From G963663315 sp965116335 (GTDB lineage: Bacteria > Pseudomonadota > Gammaproteobacteria > Arenicellales > Poriferihabitantaceae), in the NCBI GenBank assembly GCA_965116335.1, contig OZ220677.1, positions 2,294,001-2,358,000 of the forward strand: 64,000 nucleotides of DNA, written 5' to 3'. The notes under the pieces were generated by a model, which was not told where the DNA came from, did no database searches, and saw nothing but the letters and a program-made list of their open reading frames with translations. The position numbers and the translations under genes were made by a program. Each line of letters opens with the position of its first letter. Position 1 is the stretch's first letter. Of this stretch, positions 1-9,086 are shown piece after piece.

Positions 1-701
1 CGAGCCTCGTCAATGGCATCGCCGACCGCTTGCGCGTCATGCCCATCGACATCCGCTATCACATGCCAGCCATAGCTTTCAAATCGTAAGGGGATATTCT
101 CGGTAAACCAGCCTTCCACCTTGCCATCAATGGATATGCCGTTGTCATCATAAAAGGCGATCAGCTTGCCGAGCTTCAGGGTGCCGGCCAGTGAGCAGCC
201 CTCATGCGAGATTCCTTCCATCAGACAGCCATCACCGAGAAAAACATAAGTAAAATGGTCGACCGGATTATAGCCGTCCCGGTTGAACTGGGCCGCCAGC
301 GTTTTTTCCGCAATCGCCATACCGACCGCGTTGCAGATTCCCTGGCCGAGCGGGCCGGTGGTGGTTTCAACGCCGGGGGTATATCCATATTCGGGATGTC
401 CCGGCGTTTGCGAGTGAAGCTGCCGGAAGTTTCTGATTTGCTCAATCGACAGGTCATACCCGGTCAAATGCAGCAAGGAATAGATCAGCATCGAGCCGTG
501 CCCGTTCGACAGCACGAACCGGTCCCGGTTCGGCCACTTCGGGTCTGCGGGATTATGCTTCAGGTAATCGCACCAGAGCACTTCGGCAATGTCGGCCATT
601 CCCATCGGCGCTCCAGGGTGGCCTGATTTGGCTTTTTGCACGGCATCCATGCTAAGCGCCCGGATCGCATTCGCTCTTTGTCGCCTGCTTACTGGCACCA
701 T
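1..701 (-). CDS. tkt: Transketolase, N-terminal part (cut by window edge)
   Basis: Thiamine-diphosphate enzyme that moves two-carbon ketol units between sugar phosphates in the pentose phosphate and Calvin pathways. The 233 visible residues cover the N-terminal pyrimidine/PP part: SGHPG at 26-30, GHGSML near 68, TTTGPLGQG at 113-121 and the diphosphate/metal-binding GDGCLMEG at 156-163. The frame is open to base 1, so the rest lies outside the window. The start is the ATG at 701; the residues after it (RRQRANAIRALSMDAVQ) match the usual N-terminus of bacterial transketolases. It is transcribed in the same direction as the next gene upstream, after a gap of about 90 bp. Confidence 0.97.
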   Translation of the reverse strand, partial: MVPVSRRQRANAIRALSMDAVQKAKSGHPGAPMGMADIAEVLWCDYLKHNPADPKWPNRDRFVLSNGHGSMLIYSLLHLTGYDLSIEQIRNFRQLHSQTPGHPEYGYTPGVETTTGPLGQGICNAVGMAIAEKTLAAQFNRDGYNPVDHFTYVFLGDGCLMEGISHEGCSLAGTLKLGKLIAFYDDNGISIDGKVEGWFTENIPLRFESYGWHVIADVDGHDAQAVGDAIDEA

Positions 702-791
702 CTGACTTCTTTGGTAGGGACCATGAATACGAGAATTAAGATTGCCAGGGCACAAACAGTGTTGGTTTATGGATTGAAAATCAATACCAGA

Positions 792-1655
792 TCAATACGG
801 GGAGGAGTGTGAAATATAGCTGTTGGAGTTAATCCAGTCAACCCATTGATCCAATAATTCGGCGTTCACTGCGGCAATTACAGAGCGTTTTCTCAACTTC
901 CCGCAATCCAGCGGCTGCCCGGATAATGACGTGGCCGCGCCGCCCGCCTCATGCAGAATCAGGTAGCCAGCGGCAAAATCCCAGAGTTTCTGTCCGCCAT
1001 GCAGATAAAGCTGGATTCTGCCCGCCGCCAGCCAGCACCATTCGAGCACTGAAGAACCCAGGTTTCGTTGAGACCGATAGGGTGGACAGCGAACCAGCTG
1101 TGACGCCAGGTCTCCCACCAGACGCTTGTAGTCGATATTGGCGATGCAATCCGCCAATGCGCCGGTGTCCGGGCAAACCAGGGGCACTCCGTTGAGAAAG
1201 GCTCCCCCGCCTTTGCTCGCCGCGAAACATTCATCCCGGACCGGGTCGTAAATCACAGCAAGTACGGGTTGCCCGGCAATCACCAGTGCCAGAGAAATAC
1301 CGAAAAACAGGAACCCGGAGGTGAAGTTGGTGGTCCCATCCAGCGGGTCAAGCACCCAGAAGCCCTGTTCATTGTGTTCACAAACCCGTACCTGGTGATT
1401 GTGCGGCATCTCTTCACCGATAAAGCCGAACTGAGGCCACCGGCTATTCAACTCCTGACTCAGGTAATCCTGGATTCCGCGATCAACCCCGGTAACCAGA
1501 CTGCCGTCCATTTTCAGTTCCGACCGGCTCCCACTTTGCCGGAAAGAGTCAATTTTTGATGAAGCCTGCCGGACCAGGTCAATCAGGCTGTCGAGGTGCG
1601 GTGCCGGAGCGGCACTATTTTTCCCAAGTGGTGGATTCATAACATCGTGGGGCAT
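792..1655 (-). CDS. Inositol monophosphatase family protein
   Basis: Mg-dependent sugar-phosphate phosphatase of the IMPase/SuhB/CysQ superfamily, 287 aa. Metal-site motifs are visible: GEE at 80-82, DPLDGT at 103-108 (DPxDGTxN signature) and the C-terminal WDFAAG at 225-230 followed by EAGG. The N-terminal 20 residues look like a non-conserved tail, so a later start is possible. Its ATG overlaps the stop of the ChpA-like gene by one base (TAATG), which suggests translational coupling to the pilI-pilJ-chpA cluster. Sequence alone does not separate inositol-phosphate from histidinol-phosphate or PAP phosphatase activity, so no gene symbol is given. Confidence 0.9.
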   Translation of the reverse strand: MPHDVMNPPLGKNSAAPAPHLDSLIDLVRQASSKIDSFRQSGSRSELKMDGSLVTGVDRGIQDYLSQELNSRWPQFGFIGEEMPHNHQVRVCEHNEQGFWVLDPLDGTTNFTSGFLFFGISLALVIAGQPVLAVIYDPVRDECFAASKGGGAFLNGVPLVCPDTGALADCIANIDYKRLVGDLASQLVRCPPYRSQRNLGSSVLEWCWLAAGRIQLYLHGGQKLWDFAAGYLILHEAGGAATSLSGQPLDCGKLRKRSVIAAVNAELLDQWVDWINSNSYISHSSPY

Positions 1656-2944
1656 TATGCCAGGGTATTTGAGATCGATTCGCGGACAATCGGATGCCCT
1701 GGAAATTCTGTAAGATCAAGCACAGAAATCATGCAGCCATCTGCCAAAACCGTGACTCCGGTGACTCCCCGGACGGAAGCCAGCTGGGTTCCCGGAGTGC
1801 TGATTGCGACTTCCGCGGTTCCCTCAAACTGCTCTACCTCGAAAGCCGAGACCCGATTGCCGGAACGTATCAATATCAGAGAGCGGCGGGATGACTCGAT
1901 AGCCGCTCCGGATTTACGGATTTCTCCGGCCAGATCAACAACCGGCGCCGGTCCGTGGTCCGTTTGGACCGTTCTGTGACCGTCAACCACGCTGATTTCT
2001 TCATCGGTGACCCGCATGGCTCGCTCAATGGTCGCGGCCCGTATCGCGAAACGCCAGGTGCCGACCCGGACCAGCAATACACGGCAGAGGGTCATGGTCT
2101 CGCGCACCATCCCTGCTTTGATCAGTCCCGCCTGCAGCCGCTCACCATAATGTGACTGCTGAATCAGTGTGCCTGCAAAGACGGATATCCGCTCGCGTAA
2201 CTTTCTTTCTACCTGGGCCAGCGTATCGAGTTGCAGATTGATTTTCCGGGTGCTCGCTGTTAATCCTTGGTCATGCTCCGAATCCATGGCCTGGATGCTG
2301 CCACGAATCTGGTTGACAGGGTACTTCAGGGTGTTCAGGTCGCGCCGCATTTGTTCCACTGTGTTTCCCAGCCGATTCCGTGTCGAGCCCAGTTCCCGGG
2401 AAAAATCCAGCAGATACGAGAATTTCCGGTTATCACTGATACGGGAATCATCCGCAGTTCGGCTCGCGCCGGATCGGGTTCCCTTCTGTTGATCCGGTAA
2501 TTGGCCCGGTGTGTCCGGTGCCGAGGTTTGGTCTGGCGCGTCCGGCTCCCCGGTTTTACTTGCAGGCAGCAGGGATTCGACGATGCCGGTCAAGGGTCGT
2601 AGATAGCCTTCAGCGTCGGTGGGTGGCATACTGGCGACCGCAGCCAGGCCGTCGTGCATTTCCTCCAGCAGGTTAATAAGGACCCGTTCACTGTCGTAAT
2701 CCGAAGCCCCGCCATATTGATTCATCAACCTCGTCACAGCGTGGCTTAATCTGGAAATGTCCGGGTAACCTGCCGCCTGTGCGCTGGCTTGCAACGTGTG
2801 GAAGCTCTGTCGGATGCCATCAAACCCCCCCGACCTCTTGCCGGTTGTGCGCCACTCATTCAGGGAAGCGTGGATTTCGCACAGTAACGGCTCTAATTGT
2901 TCGGGAAATTGCTTTCGTATCTCCCTGGCTGTGCGCTCCGCCAT
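1655..2944 (-). CDS. ChpA-like protein lacking the histidine kinase domain (Hpt + P3-like + CheW)
   Basis: 429 aa. Residues 1-100 look like an Hpt domain with the expected histidine in SFHTLQASA (H49). A helical P3-like region follows at about 173-281, ending in LQAGLIKAGMV, which resembles the LQEGLMRTRMV stretch at the end of the ChpA dimerisation region. In ChpA/CheA the HATPase domain should come next. Here the chain passes within about 10 residues into a CheW-like domain (VLLVRVGTWRFAIRAATIER, about 289-425). No HATPase motif (N, G1 or G2 box) and no receiver domain is present. It lies 3 bp downstream of the pilJ-like gene. It may be a scaffold or phosphotransfer protein, or a degenerate kinase; the full-length open frame argues for a retained function. 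Confidence 0.78.
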   Translation of the reverse strand: MAERTAREIRKQFPEQLEPLLCEIHASLNEWRTTGKRSGGFDGIRQSFHTLQASAQAAGYPDISRLSHAVTRLMNQYGGASDYDSERVLINLLEEMHDGLAAVASMPPTDAEGYLRPLTGIVESLLPASKTGEPDAPDQTSAPDTPGQLPDQQKGTRSGASRTADDSRISDNRKFSYLLDFSRELGSTRNRLGNTVEQMRRDLNTLKYPVNQIRGSIQAMDSEHDQGLTASTRKINLQLDTLAQVERKLRERISVFAGTLIQQSHYGERLQAGLIKAGMVRETMTLCRVLLVRVGTWRFAIRAATIERAMRVTDEEISVVDGHRTVQTDHGPAPVVDLAGEIRKSGAAIESSRRSLILIRSGNRVSAFEVEQFEGTAEVAISTPGTQLASVRGVTGVTVLADGCMISVLDLTEFPGHPIVRESISNTLA

Positions 2945-2947
2945 TTC

Positions 2948-4585
2948 CTATCCGTTTCCTGACCGGGGGTCGGATATCCTGAATCCTCCGGTTGATTGCT
3001 TGAGTCGATTCGCAGCCAGCTTCGTTTTCTCCAGTGCAACTGCAATCTGTGAAATGTCCAGCCAGGCTTCGGCTGCGGAGTCCTGTAGCTCTTGCATTCT
3101 TTTTCCGAACTTTTCAATGGTTCTCAATTCATCCTTCCACTCATCCGATAATTGAGACATGGTTTCAGGTAGTGGCTGACTCAGGTTTCTGATTTCATTT
3201 ACCGTATGCTGAACCTGATCCGTTCTGGTTGCTCCTGAAACCATCTCCCGGTTGATTGCCTGGATGCAGGTCAGGGCATGGTCGGCATCCTGCCGGATGC
3301 TTTCCACCCACTCGTCCATTTCATTCGATGCGTATGTCGAGCGTTCCGCCAGCTCCTGTATTTGTTCAGCAGTCCCCGCGAAGTCCTGCCCCGTTTCCCC
3401 CGTCGCCTGTATGGAGGCATTCAGGGATAACGTGTGAGTCTGTTCGGTCAAACCCCGGATCGAATCCGCGATGGTGCGGATTTGCAGGACTCCCTCCGCC
3501 AGCCGTTGCAGATAGTTGCGCGCTTCTCCTGCCTGACTACGTACCGTATCCATTCCCTGCGCCGTATCCTGTATCGTATTCATTCCCTGTTGCGCGAGTT
3601 CTGCACATTCCCGGATATGCGAGGTTGACTGCTCTGCCGATTGGCTGATTTCATAAATCCGGCCGGATAAATTTGTCACGTCGTTGGCGCAATCCGTGAT
3701 CTGCCCGGATTGGGAGACTCGCCAGGCCTTTAATCGAGCCATGGACTCCTCTGTTTTTGCCGCAGTTTGCGTGACTTCTCTTGTGTCCTGTCTGATTCCG
3801 GTGACCAGATCGTGCATCTTGACGACCGTGTGATTGAGCGAGTTCGCGACCCCTGCCGTTACATCGCCGGTCACTTGAGCCTTCACAGTCAGATCTCCCT
3901 GCTCCAGGCCTCTGGTTTCATCCAGCAACCGGGTTACCGCGAGCCTCGTGTTTCTGAAATCGCCCAGCACCGACCAGAACAACCCGATCATGCACAAAAA
4001 CGCGATTCCGCCCGATATGAATGACCCTATACGTTCCGTCATTAACGCCCCGGGGTTCAATTTTCCTTGCAGGTCGCGAGTGAGATCAGTGATGGCATCA
4101 CTGAGGGCGATCACATTGTTGACCGAATTATGAATCGAAGAAGGGTCCGTTGCGCCTATGCGTTTGAACAGGTTATCCAGATCCGGGCCGAGCAGCGGCA
4201 ATGCCTGTTCAATTCGCGCTACCGCAGATGTGATTGACCTCGGGACCGGGACGTTTTGTTGTTCTTCGATTTTCAGAATAGTCGATATGAATTGCGGGTG
4301 AAGCCGCCAGTTATCTCCAGATGCGAGTTCAGCAAGACTCGCGTTGATGCGGCTTGTCAGGGTATCGGCCCATTCCGGCGACTCCGTTTCCCCGGCCAAC
4401 CTCCCGGTCAGTTTTGCGGTTACGACCTGCAACGACTGATTGCCGAGCTCACCAATATCTGCATCCAGTTGTGAACTGATCGTATGCAATCGGGCTCGAT
4501 TTTCCGAGCGTACCATTTGCAGGTATTCAAAGTAGAGCAATGCCCCCAGGGAAACCAGCAGGATCAGCAGGTAGGTTTTCTTCAT
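2948..4585 (-). CDS. pilJ: PilJ-like methyl-accepting chemotaxis protein
   Basis: 545-aa membrane chemoreceptor of the twitching-motility/type IV pilus (Pil-Chp) class. TM1 is at about 4-20, followed by a roughly 165-residue periplasmic segment, TM2 at 187-207, HAMP at 208-262 and a long cytoplasmic coiled coil. The signalling hairpin at about 373-413 contains LTEQTHTLSLNASIQATGE, a variant of the usual EQTNLLALNAAIEAARAGE. It follows the CheW-like gene by 3 bp and precedes the ChpA-like gene by 3 bp, so the three form one operon. The symbol is given by synteny and domain layout; it is shorter than pseudomonad PilJ. Confidence 0.82.
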   Translation of the reverse strand: MKKTYLLILLVSLGALLYFEYLQMVRSENRARLHTISSQLDADIGELGNQSLQVVTAKLTGRLAGETESPEWADTLTSRINASLAELASGDNWRLHPQFISTILKIEEQQNVPVPRSITSAVARIEQALPLLGPDLDNLFKRIGATDPSSIHNSVNNVIALSDAITDLTRDLQGKLNPGALMTERIGSFISGGIAFLCMIGLFWSVLGDFRNTRLAVTRLLDETRGLEQGDLTVKAQVTGDVTAGVANSLNHTVVKMHDLVTGIRQDTREVTQTAAKTEESMARLKAWRVSQSGQITDCANDVTNLSGRIYEISQSAEQSTSHIRECAELAQQGMNTIQDTAQGMDTVRSQAGEARNYLQRLAEGVLQIRTIADSIRGLTEQTHTLSLNASIQATGETGQDFAGTAEQIQELAERSTYASNEMDEWVESIRQDADHALTCIQAINREMVSGATRTDQVQHTVNEIRNLSQPLPETMSQLSDEWKDELRTIEKFGKRMQELQDSAAEAWLDISQIAVALEKTKLAANRLKQSTGGFRISDPRSGNG

Positions 4586-4588
4586 TTT

Positions 4589-5188
4589 TCAATAAAGCCC
4601 GATTTGCACAAAGTCACGTGATCCGCACAGAGCCTTGACATCAATCACTCCACACGGTTGTCCCTGATCCACTACTATTCGGTTCAGGTACGGTGTCAGA
4701 TTCTGATGGAACCGTTCGCAATCACCCAGCGGCAATGCCGATGAAAATGATTTTATGCGGATGCGGTCGGCGATCAACAGAGCGCTTTTCAGACTGGCGT
4801 CGGGCAGAGCCAGCAGATTGCAGGTTCTCGTTACCGGAGTTGGCGCCAGGCCGATGAATGCGGCAAAATCCACTACCGTATACACTTCACCGTGAAGGCT
4901 CTGCATTCCCCGCACCCAGTCGCGGGCCATCGGCACAGGAGACAGCTCACCAACCGATACAATCTCGAACCCGTCTGCACAGGGCACCGCAAGATTTAAC
5001 GGTCCGACACGGAAGGCAAAGCCCTGCCAGACCTCGCCCCGGCTTTCAGATTGCCCGGATGCTCGATGGTCTGGACGCTCCTGTTTCGGCGTCTGGCGCC
5101 CCCCCGGGAGATGATCGGATGCCTGGTTGTCTTCGGTTACAATAATGATCGGGATGGTCGCTAAAGCCAGGGTCTTGGCATAACCCAT
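4589..5188 (-). CDS. pilI: CheW-domain adaptor, PilI-like
   Basis: 199-aa cytoplasmic protein with a CheW-like fold from about residue 55 (GFAFRVGPLNLAVPCADGFE) to the end, including GMQSLHGEVYTVVDFAAFIG. CheW proteins couple chemoreceptors to CheA-type kinases. The gene is first in the pilI-pilJ-chpA-like operon and diverges from guaB. The first 50 residues (TEDNQASDHLPGGRQTPKQE and following) look like an unstructured leader, so the true start could be further in. The neighbouring ChpA homologue has no kinase domain, so if this adaptor works with a kinase, that kinase must be encoded elsewhere. Confidence 0.8.
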   Translation of the reverse strand: MGYAKTLALATIPIIIVTEDNQASDHLPGGRQTPKQERPDHRASGQSESRGEVWQGFAFRVGPLNLAVPCADGFEIVSVGELSPVPMARDWVRGMQSLHGEVYTVVDFAAFIGLAPTPVTRTCNLLALPDASLKSALLIADRIRIKSFSSALPLGDCERFHQNLTPYLNRIVVDQGQPCGVIDVKALCGSRDFVQIGLY

Positions 5189-5238
5189 GAGTATAGCAAA
5201 TTTTGATCAGGGTTGTTCCTAACTCAAGTCGCTTACGG

Positions 5239-5244
5239 TACAAT
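5239..5244 (+). promoter_or_regulatory. Possible guaB -10 box just before the start codon
   Basis: TACAAT lies only 6 bp upstream of the guaB ATG, and no purine-rich ribosome binding site is seen between them. If this is the -10 element, transcription would start at or near the ATG and the guaB transcript would be leaderless. The -35 region is not clear: the candidate TTGTTC upstream gives a spacing that is too long. Confidence 0.25.
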
Positions 5245-5250
5245 CCGTAG

Positions 5251-6720
5251 ATGGAACCTATTGATCTGGCGCTGACCTTCGATGACATTTTGCTGCTTCC
5301 GGCGAAATCAGAAATACTGCCTCAGGATGCGCGTCTCGAAACCCGTTTTACCCGCGACCTGAATATCAATATCCCTCTGGTATCGGCGGCCATGGATACC
5401 GTCACCGGGGCGAATATGGCCATCAGCCTCGCCCAGGAAGGAGGAGTCGGTGTCATCCACCGCAATATGCTGCCAAGCGAACAGGCGCAAGAGGTTATCC
5501 GCGTCAAGAAATACGAAAGCGGAGTCATTACCGATCCGGTCACGGTGGAGAAATCGGCCAGCGTGAATCATGTGTTGGGCCTGATGAATCAGCACAACAT
5601 ATCGGGAGTTCCGGTTGTCGATGGAGCCAAAGTGATCGGCATTGTGACCAGCCGTGACTTGCGCTTCGAGAAGAATATGGAAACCCCGATCAGTCAGGTC
5701 ATGACCCCCGAAGACCGGCTGGTTACAGTAACGGAAGGGGCGACTTCCGAGCAGATTCAACAGCTTCTGCACAAGCACCGGATTGAAAAGGTACTGGTGG
5801 TCGGCGCGGGCAATGCCCTGAAAGGGCTGGTTACGGTCAAGGATATCCAGAAATCGACAGACTTTCCCCGCGCCTGCAAGGATAAGCAGGGCCGGTTGCT
5901 GGTGGCGGCAGCGGTTGGCGTGGGCGCAGATTCGGATGAAAGAGTGGAGTGCCTGGTCAATGCGGGCGTGGATGCGATTGTAGTGGATACCGCCCATGGC
6001 CACTCGCGGGGAGTGCTCGAGCGAGTCAAGCGGATCAAGCAATTGGGCAGTAGCGTACAGGTGATTGGCGGCAATATCGCAACCGCCGATGCGGCTCGCG
6101 ATCTGGTGGATGCCGGTGCCGATGCAGTCAAGGTCGGAATCGGGCCGGGCTCAATCTGCACCACCCGGATTGTGGCCGGAGTCGGCGTGCCTCAGGTGCA
6201 TGCGATTCAGGAAGTAGCCAGGGCGCTGCAAGGCTCGGATGTCCCGTTTATCGCCGACGGCGGTATTCGATTCTCCGGGGATCTGGCCAAATGTATTGCC
6301 TGTGGAGCCAACTGCGTCATGGTAGGCGGTATCCTGGCGGGAACTGATGAGGCGCCGGGTGAAATTGAAATTTATCAGGGACGCTCCTACAAGTCTTATC
6401 GCGGCATGGGCTCATTGGGCGCGATGCAGAAGGGTTCCAGGGATCGGTACTTCCAGGATGGGGTTGACAGCGCCGACAAGTTTGTCCCCGAAGGCATTGA
6501 AGGTCGCGTGTCCTATAAAGGGCCGATGGTGAACGTGGTTCATCAACTGATGGGAGGATTGCGCGCCAGTATGGGATATACCGGCAGCGCCGCCATTGAT
6601 GATATGAGAACCAATGCCAGACTGATCCGCATTACCAACGCCGGCATGACGGAAAGCCATGTACATGATGTTTCCATCGTCAAGGAAGCGCCCAACTATC
6701 AAACCAGCCGGTCCAACTGA
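5251..6720 (+). CDS. guaB: Inosine-5'-monophosphate dehydrogenase
   Basis: NAD-dependent oxidation of IMP to XMP, the committed step of guanine nucleotide synthesis. 489 aa, the usual bacterial length. The N-terminus MEPIDLALTFDDILLLPA matches the family start. Two CBS domains span about 95-205. The catalytic loop GPGSICTTR carries the active-site cysteine, and the flap region RYFQDG and the SLGAMQKGSRDRYF stretch are present. The ATG at 5251 fits the family N-terminus although no clear Shine-Dalgarno precedes it. guaA follows after 77 bp, the common guaBA order. Confidence 0.98.
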   Translation: MEPIDLALTFDDILLLPAKSEILPQDARLETRFTRDLNINIPLVSAAMDTVTGANMAISLAQEGGVGVIHRNMLPSEQAQEVIRVKKYESGVITDPVTVEKSASVNHVLGLMNQHNISGVPVVDGAKVIGIVTSRDLRFEKNMETPISQVMTPEDRLVTVTEGATSEQIQQLLHKHRIEKVLVVGAGNALKGLVTVKDIQKSTDFPRACKDKQGRLLVAAAVGVGADSDERVECLVNAGVDAIVVDTAHGHSRGVLERVKRIKQLGSSVQVIGGNIATADAARDLVDAGADAVKVGIGPGSICTTRIVAGVGVPQVHAIQEVARALQGSDVPFIADGGIRFSGDLAKCIACGANCVMVGGILAGTDEAPGEIEIYQGRSYKSYRGMGSLGAMQKGSRDRYFQDGVDSADKFVPEGIEGRVSYKGPMVNVVHQLMGGLRASMGYTGSAAIDDMRTNARLIRITNAGMTESHVHDVSIVKEAPNYQTSRSN

Positions 6721-6797
6721 CCCCTGATTTCACTTGATTCCGGTGATACTGACGATTTTCGATTACATGATGATTCGGTTTACGAGGATTTGAACGG

Positions 6798-8369
6798 ATG
6801 TCCGGTTTCCAGGACCCGCACGGGCAAAAGATTCTTATTCTCGATTTTGGCGCACAGTATACGCAGTTAATCGGCCGGTGCATCCGGGAACTCGGCGTCT
6901 ATTGCGAGATATTCCCATACTATGCCGATGCAGAGGAAATCCGGCAATTCGCTCCCCAGGGCATCATTCTGTCGGGTAGCCATGCCTCGGTCTATCAGGA
7001 TTCCGAGGCGCGGATTCCTGACATTCTGTTCGAGTCCGGCTGGCCGATACTGGGTATCTGCTATGGCATGCAGGCCCTGGTCAACCAACTCGGTGGTTCG
7101 GTAGAAATAGCCGACCACCATGAATATGGACAGGCTCTGGTGCATACCATACGCCTGAGCCGACTGTGTGGTGCCGCCGATCAGGAACTGTCAGTCTGGA
7201 TGAGTCACGGTGATCAGGTGACCCGGCTGCCGGACGGATTCGAGGTTGTCGGCAGGACGGCCACCTGCCCCTTCGCCGTCATTGCGGATGAAACCAGAGG
7301 CTACTATGGCGTGCAATTCCACCCCGAAGTCACCCATACCACAGAAGGCAAATCCATGCTGTCCCGGTTTGTCCATCAAATCTGCGGCTGTGGTTCCGAC
7401 TGGATTCCAGCCAACATTATCGAAAGCCAGTTGCAATGGATTCGTGATCAGGTAAGGGATGACGAAGTGATTCTCGGGCTGTCAGGCGGAGTGGATTCGT
7501 CTGTAGTCGCCGCATTGTTGCATACGGCAATAGGGCAACAACTGACCTGTATATTCATAGATACCGGATTGCTCCGGCAGGGTGAGGGCGATCAGGTGAT
7601 GCAGACATTTGCCGACTTTATGGGGGTCCAGGTGATCCGTGTGGATGCCGGTGATGAGTTTTTCGACCGGCTTCGTGGAGTGGTTGACCCGGAGCGCAAG
7701 CGGAAGGTAATCGGCAACCTGTTCGTGGAGATATTCCAGCGCGAAGCGAACCGGATCGGCAATGCCAAATGGCTGGCTCAGGGCACCATTTACCCGGATG
7801 TGATCGAGTCTGCCGGTCACCGCAATGCCGGTAAATCTGCCCAGGCGAAGGTCATCAAATCTCACCACAATGTAGGCGGCTTGCCGGAAGACATGGACCT
7901 CAAACTGCTGGAGCCGCTGCGCGAACTGTTCAAGGATGAAGTACGCAGGATTGGCGTGGTGTTAGGGCTCCCGGAGCAAATGATTAACCGTCATCCCTTT
8001 CCCGGGCCGGGGCTGGCTGTCAGGATATTGGGCGAGGTCAGAGAGCAATACGCCGAAATCCTGCGTCAGGCCGATGCGATTTTCCTGGATGAACTGCACC
8101 GGGCCGATCTGTACGATAAAACCAGCCAGGCTTTTGCCGTGTTTCTGCCGGTGAAATCAGTCGGCGTAGTGGGCGACAATCGGGCTTATGAATACGTCAT
8201 CGCGCTACGCGCTGTTGAAACCACCGACTTCATGACCGCGAACTGGGCGCATCTTCCTTACCCGGTGCTGGCAAAGGTTTCCAACAGAATCATCAACGAA
8301 GTGCGCGGCATCAGCCGGGTCACCTACGATATTTCCGGCAAACCTCCGGCTACGATTGAGTGGGAGTGA
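6798..8369 (+). CDS. guaA: GMP synthase (glutamine-hydrolysing)
   Basis: Converts XMP to GMP with ATP and glutamine. 523 aa, full length. The class I glutamine amidotransferase domain has the nucleophile in GICYGMQAL and the histidine-glutamate pair in GVQFHPEV. The ATP pyrophosphatase domain has the PP-loop LSGGVDSSVVAAL at about 230-242, and the C-terminal dimerisation region ends in PPATIEWE as is standard. The start ATG at 6798 is preceded by a GAGGA-type ribosome binding site. It is transcribed with guaB. Confidence 0.98.
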   Translation: MSGFQDPHGQKILILDFGAQYTQLIGRCIRELGVYCEIFPYYADAEEIRQFAPQGIILSGSHASVYQDSEARIPDILFESGWPILGICYGMQALVNQLGGSVEIADHHEYGQALVHTIRLSRLCGAADQELSVWMSHGDQVTRLPDGFEVVGRTATCPFAVIADETRGYYGVQFHPEVTHTTEGKSMLSRFVHQICGCGSDWIPANIIESQLQWIRDQVRDDEVILGLSGGVDSSVVAALLHTAIGQQLTCIFIDTGLLRQGEGDQVMQTFADFMGVQVIRVDAGDEFFDRLRGVVDPERKRKVIGNLFVEIFQREANRIGNAKWLAQGTIYPDVIESAGHRNAGKSAQAKVIKSHHNVGGLPEDMDLKLLEPLRELFKDEVRRIGVVLGLPEQMINRHPFPGPGLAVRILGEVREQYAEILRQADAIFLDELHRADLYDKTSQAFAVFLPVKSVGVVGDNRAYEYVIALRAVETTDFMTANWAHLPYPVLAKVSNRIINEVRGISRVTYDISGKPPATIEWE

Positions 8370-8422
8370 TTTAATGTCTGGTGCTGGCTGGTACTGGCAG
8401 GCATCTCCAAGTAATTGCTTTA

Positions 8423-8460
8423 CTTTTGGAAGAAAATCGTATATATATTTCTTTCAAAAG
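8423..8460. promoter_or_regulatory. Inverted repeat before the AbiEi-like antitoxin gene
   Basis: CTTTTGGAAGAAA (8423-8435) and TTTCTTTCAAAAG (8448-8460) are 13-base arms pairing with a single mismatch around a 12-bp AT-rich spacer that contains a TATATAT run. The right arm ends 2 bp before the antitoxin ATG at 8463. AbiEi-type antitoxins are known to bind inverted repeats in their own promoter, so this is a good candidate autoregulatory operator. The assignment to this protein is inferred from position. Confidence 0.6.
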
Positions 8461-8462
8461 AT

Positions 8463-9086
8463 ATGGGCAAGCACATCGACAGCGCTGACAGCAAGATCCT
8501 CCGCCGGATACAGGGCCGCAAGCGGGGCTGGGTCTTTACGCCTGATAGTTTTACGGATCTCGGAACCCGCCGGGCTGTCGATCTTGCACTGATGCGGCAT
8601 CGGGGCAGCGGCCTTATCCGCCAGTTGGCCCGGGGGCTGTACGACTACCCGAAAATTGATTCCCGGTTAGGTCCGTTACAACCATCGACGGATGATATCG
8701 CAAGGGCGCTGGCAGGTCGCGACGCCACCCGGCTTCAACCCTCCGGGGCCTACGCAGCCAATCTCCTAGGGCTTTCCACGCAAGTCCCCATGAAGGTCGT
8801 TTATTTAACGGATGGTCGCTCGCGGACTGTCCAGGTTGGCAAGCGCCAGATCATTCTGAAGCACACGACTCCCCGCAATATGGCAACTGCGGGGAAGATC
8901 AGTGGGTTGGTGATCCAGGCGCTGCGCCACCTGAGCCGGAAGAACGTCGATCAGCAAATTGTCACACAGCTTGATCGTCGACTCGATGAAGATGCACGCA
9001 AGCAACTGGTAAAGGATATTCGATATGCCCCGGCCTGGATCGCCGATATCTTTCGTTCACTGGCTAATCGGGAAAGCGAAGCATGA
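8463..9086 (+). CDS. AbiEi-like type IV antitoxin (DUF6088 family)
   Basis: 207 aa from the ATG at 8463. The N-terminus (IDSADSKILRRIQGRKRGWV, then FTDLGTRRAVDLALMRH) is the winged-helix part of AbiEi/DUF6088 antitoxins, and LIRQLARGLYDYP is the usual family stretch. An upstream in-frame ATG at 8415 lies inside the inverted repeat region and is not preferred. In AbiE systems the antitoxin represses its own operon and neutralises a nucleotidyltransferase toxin without direct binding. Its stop overlaps the start of the toxin reading frame (ATGA at 9083-9086). The gene is intact whereas the toxin is broken. Confidence 0.85.
   Translation: MGKHIDSADSKILRRIQGRKRGWVFTPDSFTDLGTRRAVDLALMRHRGSGLIRQLARGLYDYPKIDSRLGPLQPSTDDIARALAGRDATRLQPSGAYAANLLGLSTQVPMKVVYLTDGRSRTVQVGKRQIILKHTTPRNMATAGKISGLVIQALRHLSRKNVDQQIVTQLDRRLDEDARKQLVKDIRYAPAWIADIFRSLANRESEA

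Noticed and set aside
5308..6042. 244-codon minus-strand open frame inside guaB
   Set aside because: Antisense shadow; guaB motifs are complete on the plus strand.
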